From NCBI GenBank assembly GCA_032718475.1, contig JAUCBJ010003146.1:1-30145 (forward strand): a DNA stretch of 30,145 bases. Direction: 5' to 3'. This DNA is from Nemertoderma westbladi. Its lineage: Eukaryota > Xenacoelomorpha > Nemertodermatida > Nemertodermatidae. Below are positions 28,016 through 30,145 of this stretch, one piece after another. The notes below the pieces were generated by a model. The model was not told the origin of the DNA. It was given only the letters and a program-made list of their open reading frames with translations, and did no database searches. How positions within the stretch are numbered: the first letter of the stretch is position 1; every line of letters starts with the position of its first letter. The position numbers were made by a program, and so were the translations under genes.

Positions 28016-29215
28016 TTTTTTTTTTTTTTTGTTGTACCGAAGTAATATATTCTTAAAAATTATATTTGAATTTACAGACAAGATAAACAATCATATTTTC
28101 CTAAAGTACAGTAATGTCAGTCCAACTGTTTATTTTCCTCTCATCAACTTCTTCCATCCAGCTGCAACATCGAATTGATTCGATCTCGACTTTCCCGCTC
28201 CTTTCTTCCCACATCCCTTCGATCTTCCTCTCTTTCCTTTCTTCTTCCCCTTTCCTCCACGACTCCTTGATCTACTCCCTTTACCTCGACGACTCTTTGA
28301 TCTACTCCCTTTACCTCGGCGAGAATAACTCTATTCCACAGCGCTGATTGAACCCCGAACACAAAGGGCATTCCCCCTCACTATGGCTATCCCGATGCGT
28401 TGCTTCAGCCACAAGCTCTCGCGTGGGTCTCCTGACTCCGCTATGAGTCTTCGGCCAAGATCTTTTAACACGCTGATGGTGGATGGACCGAATACTCCTG
28501 TGGTCTCGAAGGCCAGGGGTTCGAATTGGTACTGCTGACCCAAATTGCGGTATTTCACACGCTTTAGCTCCTCCGCTGCTGCTGATGCTGAGGATGGCTC
28601 AATGGCAGAGCGAATAATGTGGGATGGGGCAAATGTATCCACACATGTAGCATCCCATACCAGGCACCGGCCTTTCGAGTAGGGGTAGATGGTCATACCA
28701 TCAGGACGTTTCCCATCTCCCCTATCCAACCCAGTAGGTTCCAGGACAGATGGTAGACCAGCTCTGCTCAGTGAACGTTTCAGCACATCGTTGAGAGCTG
28801 CATGACGTGGGAACCTACCCATGCTGTTTCGGCTGGACAGTGCATGGTGCCCAAGAATATCCACTTCCTTGCCACACTTGCAGGTGTGTTTATGGCAGAT
28901 AGGTGCACCAACTCTCTGTGCTATACCAATTCGAAGAGCTTCCGGATCCAAATTCGACCCTAAAGATGGAATAGGGGTCGCATGAAGCCAAAGCCCACTC
29001 TCCACTTGCGCTGCTGCAGCCAGGCGTGCTGTTTCGACCTGATCCGCTTTGGCAAACAGGTCTCTCTGTGTTATAGTCGCAGAGATAGTGTCCCAGGCTT
29101 TCTGGTTATTCCTGGCTGCCCCACTGGGTTCCTCAACTGAAGAGAACTTCTCCCTCCATGCCTTGACGGCTCCTGCCAAATCACACGATGGCTCCAGTCC
29201 AAATGCCATATTAGC
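28016..29215 (-). mobile_element. 5'-truncated LINE with restriction-like-endonuclease C-terminus
   Basis: A minus-strand insertion consisting of the ORF2 C-terminal coding region (28331-29209), a 3' UTR of about 300 bp containing a tandem GAGGTAAAGGGAGTAGATCA duplication (complement of 28264-28318), and a poly-A tail seen as a T run at 28016-28030. Upstream reverse-transcriptase sequence is missing, as expected for 5' truncation during target-primed reverse transcription. I could not find convincing target-site duplications. Confidence 0.8.
28331..29209 (-). CDS. LINE ORF2 C-terminal domain (zinc knuckle and PD-(D/E)XK-like), partial
   Basis: An intact 292-codon frame starting MAFGLEPSCDLAGAVKAWRE. 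A Cys/His knuckle (CHKHTCKCGKEVDILGHHAL; about residues 103-122) is followed by RFPRHAALNDVLKRSL, LEPTGLDRGDGKRPDG and CLVWDATCVDTFAPSH, then a tail with AAAEELKRVKYRNL and FEPLAFETTGVFGP. The order C-C-H-H, R-H, RPDG, VWD corresponds to the C-terminal endonuclease-like region of R2/NeSL-type non-LTR retrotransposons and of a protein family common in cnidarian, sponge and mollusc genomes (recalled, not searched). In the knuckle the usual final Cys (HALSC) is Ser here (HALSS). The RT domain is absent, so this is a truncated but undisrupted remnant; higher GC content than the surroundings supports recent insertion. Confidence 0.82.
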   Translation of the reverse strand: MAFGLEPSCDLAGAVKAWREKFSSVEEPSGAARNNQKAWDTISATITQRDLFAKADQVETARLAAAAQVESGLWLHATPIPSLGSNLDPEALRIGIAQRVGAPICHKHTCKCGKEVDILGHHALSSRNSMGRFPRHAALNDVLKRSLSRAGLPSVLEPTGLDRGDGKRPDGMTIYPYSKGRCLVWDATCVDTFAPSHIIRSAIEPSSASAAAEELKRVKYRNLGQQYQFEPLAFETTGVFGPSTISVLKDLGRRLIAESGDPRESLWLKQRIGIAIVRGNALCVRGSISAVE

Positions 29216-29453
29216 TATAGTTTTGCAAAAAAAAAATGATCTAGAACAAATCTTTTTTGTTCTAGAACATTTTTTAAAAAATTTATAATTCCTAATAATA
29301 CACCTTAAAATGTTAATCTGTTGCCTTTAAATACTTCAAAATATTATTCTAGAATGTTTTTTAATGTTTACAGTGTAGTAGGTTCACTATAACTGTTTTC
29401 ATTAAATAAAATGCCACGTCACGAAAACAAAAGTGCTCTAAAGATCCAAATAT
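29210..29453. other. Non-coding with a TTCTAGAA hairpin
   Basis: AAAATGATCTAGAACAAA (29234) pairs with TTTGTTCTAGAACATTTT (about 29255-29272), leaving a tiny loop directly beside the truncated LINE 5' end. A further ATTCTAGAATG lies at 29345. Confidence 0.6.
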
Positions 29454-29655
29454 TGGCCCGTATGCATAAAACACTTACGACGATCGTAACTTTACGATGA
29501 TCGTAAGTTTCACATTTCCGATGATCGTAAATATAATTGGTATGCATAAAACATTTACGATGATCGTAACTTTATGATGATCGTAACTTTACGATTGATA
29601 TCAATCGTAACTTTACGATTGCTAATACCTGCCCGTAAAAGTTACGATCGGGATT
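29454..29655. repeat. ACGATCGTAA palindromic repeat cluster (transposon end?)
   Basis: TATGCATAAAACACTTACGA (29460) recurs at 29541 (TATGCATAAAACATTTACGA), with many TTACGATGATCGTAA and AACTTTACGATTG units in both orientations up to about 29650. This resembles the ends of DNA transposons whose termini begin near TATGCATAAA. The partner end is not in the window. Confidence 0.65.
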
Positions 29656-30040
29656 TCTATCAGCTGAGATTAACAGGTTGCCAGGCAACAAGCCAAAACA
29701 ATACTGTTTAACGTGGGTATAGCTGCTTTGTTATGTTTACGTTACCGGTATGGACACACAATTCTGCATACAGCTACAGTATATTGGCGAGCGACTTAGT
29801 GAGTAATGCCATAATGGTTTTACTTATAAGTATTCACACGTGCTAAAATGTGGAAACAGCTGGTAATACCTAGGAACACCTGTTTACCTGTACCTGTAAC
29901 GTGCCATTTTTTTTAAAACATGTTTGACAACAAAGGGTACAAGAGTGCAAAAAAATATACAAGTATTATAGCTAAAGGTACTGTACCATAAAATTTACTA
30001 GGTAGGCCCTACAATGATAATTTGTTAACAAACTGCACAA
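29656..30040. other. Intergenic, nothing recognised
   Basis: AT-rich sequence without a supported feature. Confidence 0.45.
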
Positions 30041-30115
30041 CTCCCCCCCCCCCCCCCACCCACATTTTTCTAGAAATCGTAATGAAACTGTATGAAATTT
30101 GAAACAGAGATAGTA
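30041..30115 (+). repeat. Poly-C-centred dispersed repeat, copy 3 (half)
   Basis: A C run followed by ATTTTTCTAGAAATCGTAAT and GAAATTTGAAACAGAGATAG, as at 24147-24228. The block left of the C run in the other copies is missing here. Confidence 0.8.
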
Positions 30116-30145
30116 GTTGAGTTTGAATTTTTATCTTCGCTACAA

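Overview
This is eukaryotic, almost certainly animal, DNA. It is AT-rich, with short exons joined by GT-AG introns, a tRNA-derived SINE, non-LTR retrotransposon remnants, several terminal-inverted-repeat (TIR) elements, many poly-C/poly-G tracts and large minisatellites. The SINE core resembles the one known from cephalopods and other molluscs (a resemblance recalled, not searched), so a marine invertebrate is the most plausible source. I cannot name the species.

Host gene. The only host gene I can support is the 3' part of a plus-strand SLC35F1/F2-like membrane transporter gene. Five exons (1262-1418, 2069-2276, 2999-3121, 4092-4259, 20531-20638) join in frame to a stop codon. The 5' exons lie outside the window. 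All four visible donors read GTTAGT. The last intron is about 16.3 kb and is packed with repeats, while the three before it are under 1 kb.

Inside the last intron, in order: an AT-rich tandem repeat; a 2.7-kb DNA element with near-identical 175-bp TIRs that carries a decayed LINE (4617-7323); GGGATC-rich repeats; a second TIR element dotted with CGTTACAGAT motifs (8581-10600); a 3.2-kb TATCGAG minisatellite (11355-14600); and a 5.1-kb transposon (14727-19824). The transposon has 31-bp TIRs, subterminal GACGAACTGGCGTA repeats and two long ORFs that meet at an ATGA stop/start overlap. ORF1 has an acidic/basic N-terminus and then about 42 copies of a 12-residue Gly-rich repeat. ORF2 is a 670-aa protein with a candidate D-D-E/D triad, probably the transposase. 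A short TATCGAG array in the opposite orientation lies just beyond the right TIR, so satellite and transposon may form one larger inverted-repeat structure. I consider this the most interesting system in the window.

Downstream of the transporter gene (20.6-30.1 kb): a CGGT microsatellite, a small poly-G/C-ended inverted repeat, two related hairpins, two inverted copies of a roughly 400-bp repeat family, a CTTCCCTCA minisatellite that switches strand at an ATTAATTAATT palindrome, three copies of a poly-C-centred dispersed repeat, a Harbinger-like MITE with a TAA target duplication, a 5'-truncated LINE that retains its restriction-like-endonuclease-type C-terminus and poly-A tail, and an ACGATCGTAA palindromic cluster. 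Most long ORFs over the satellites come from repeats that lack stop codons and are not genes.
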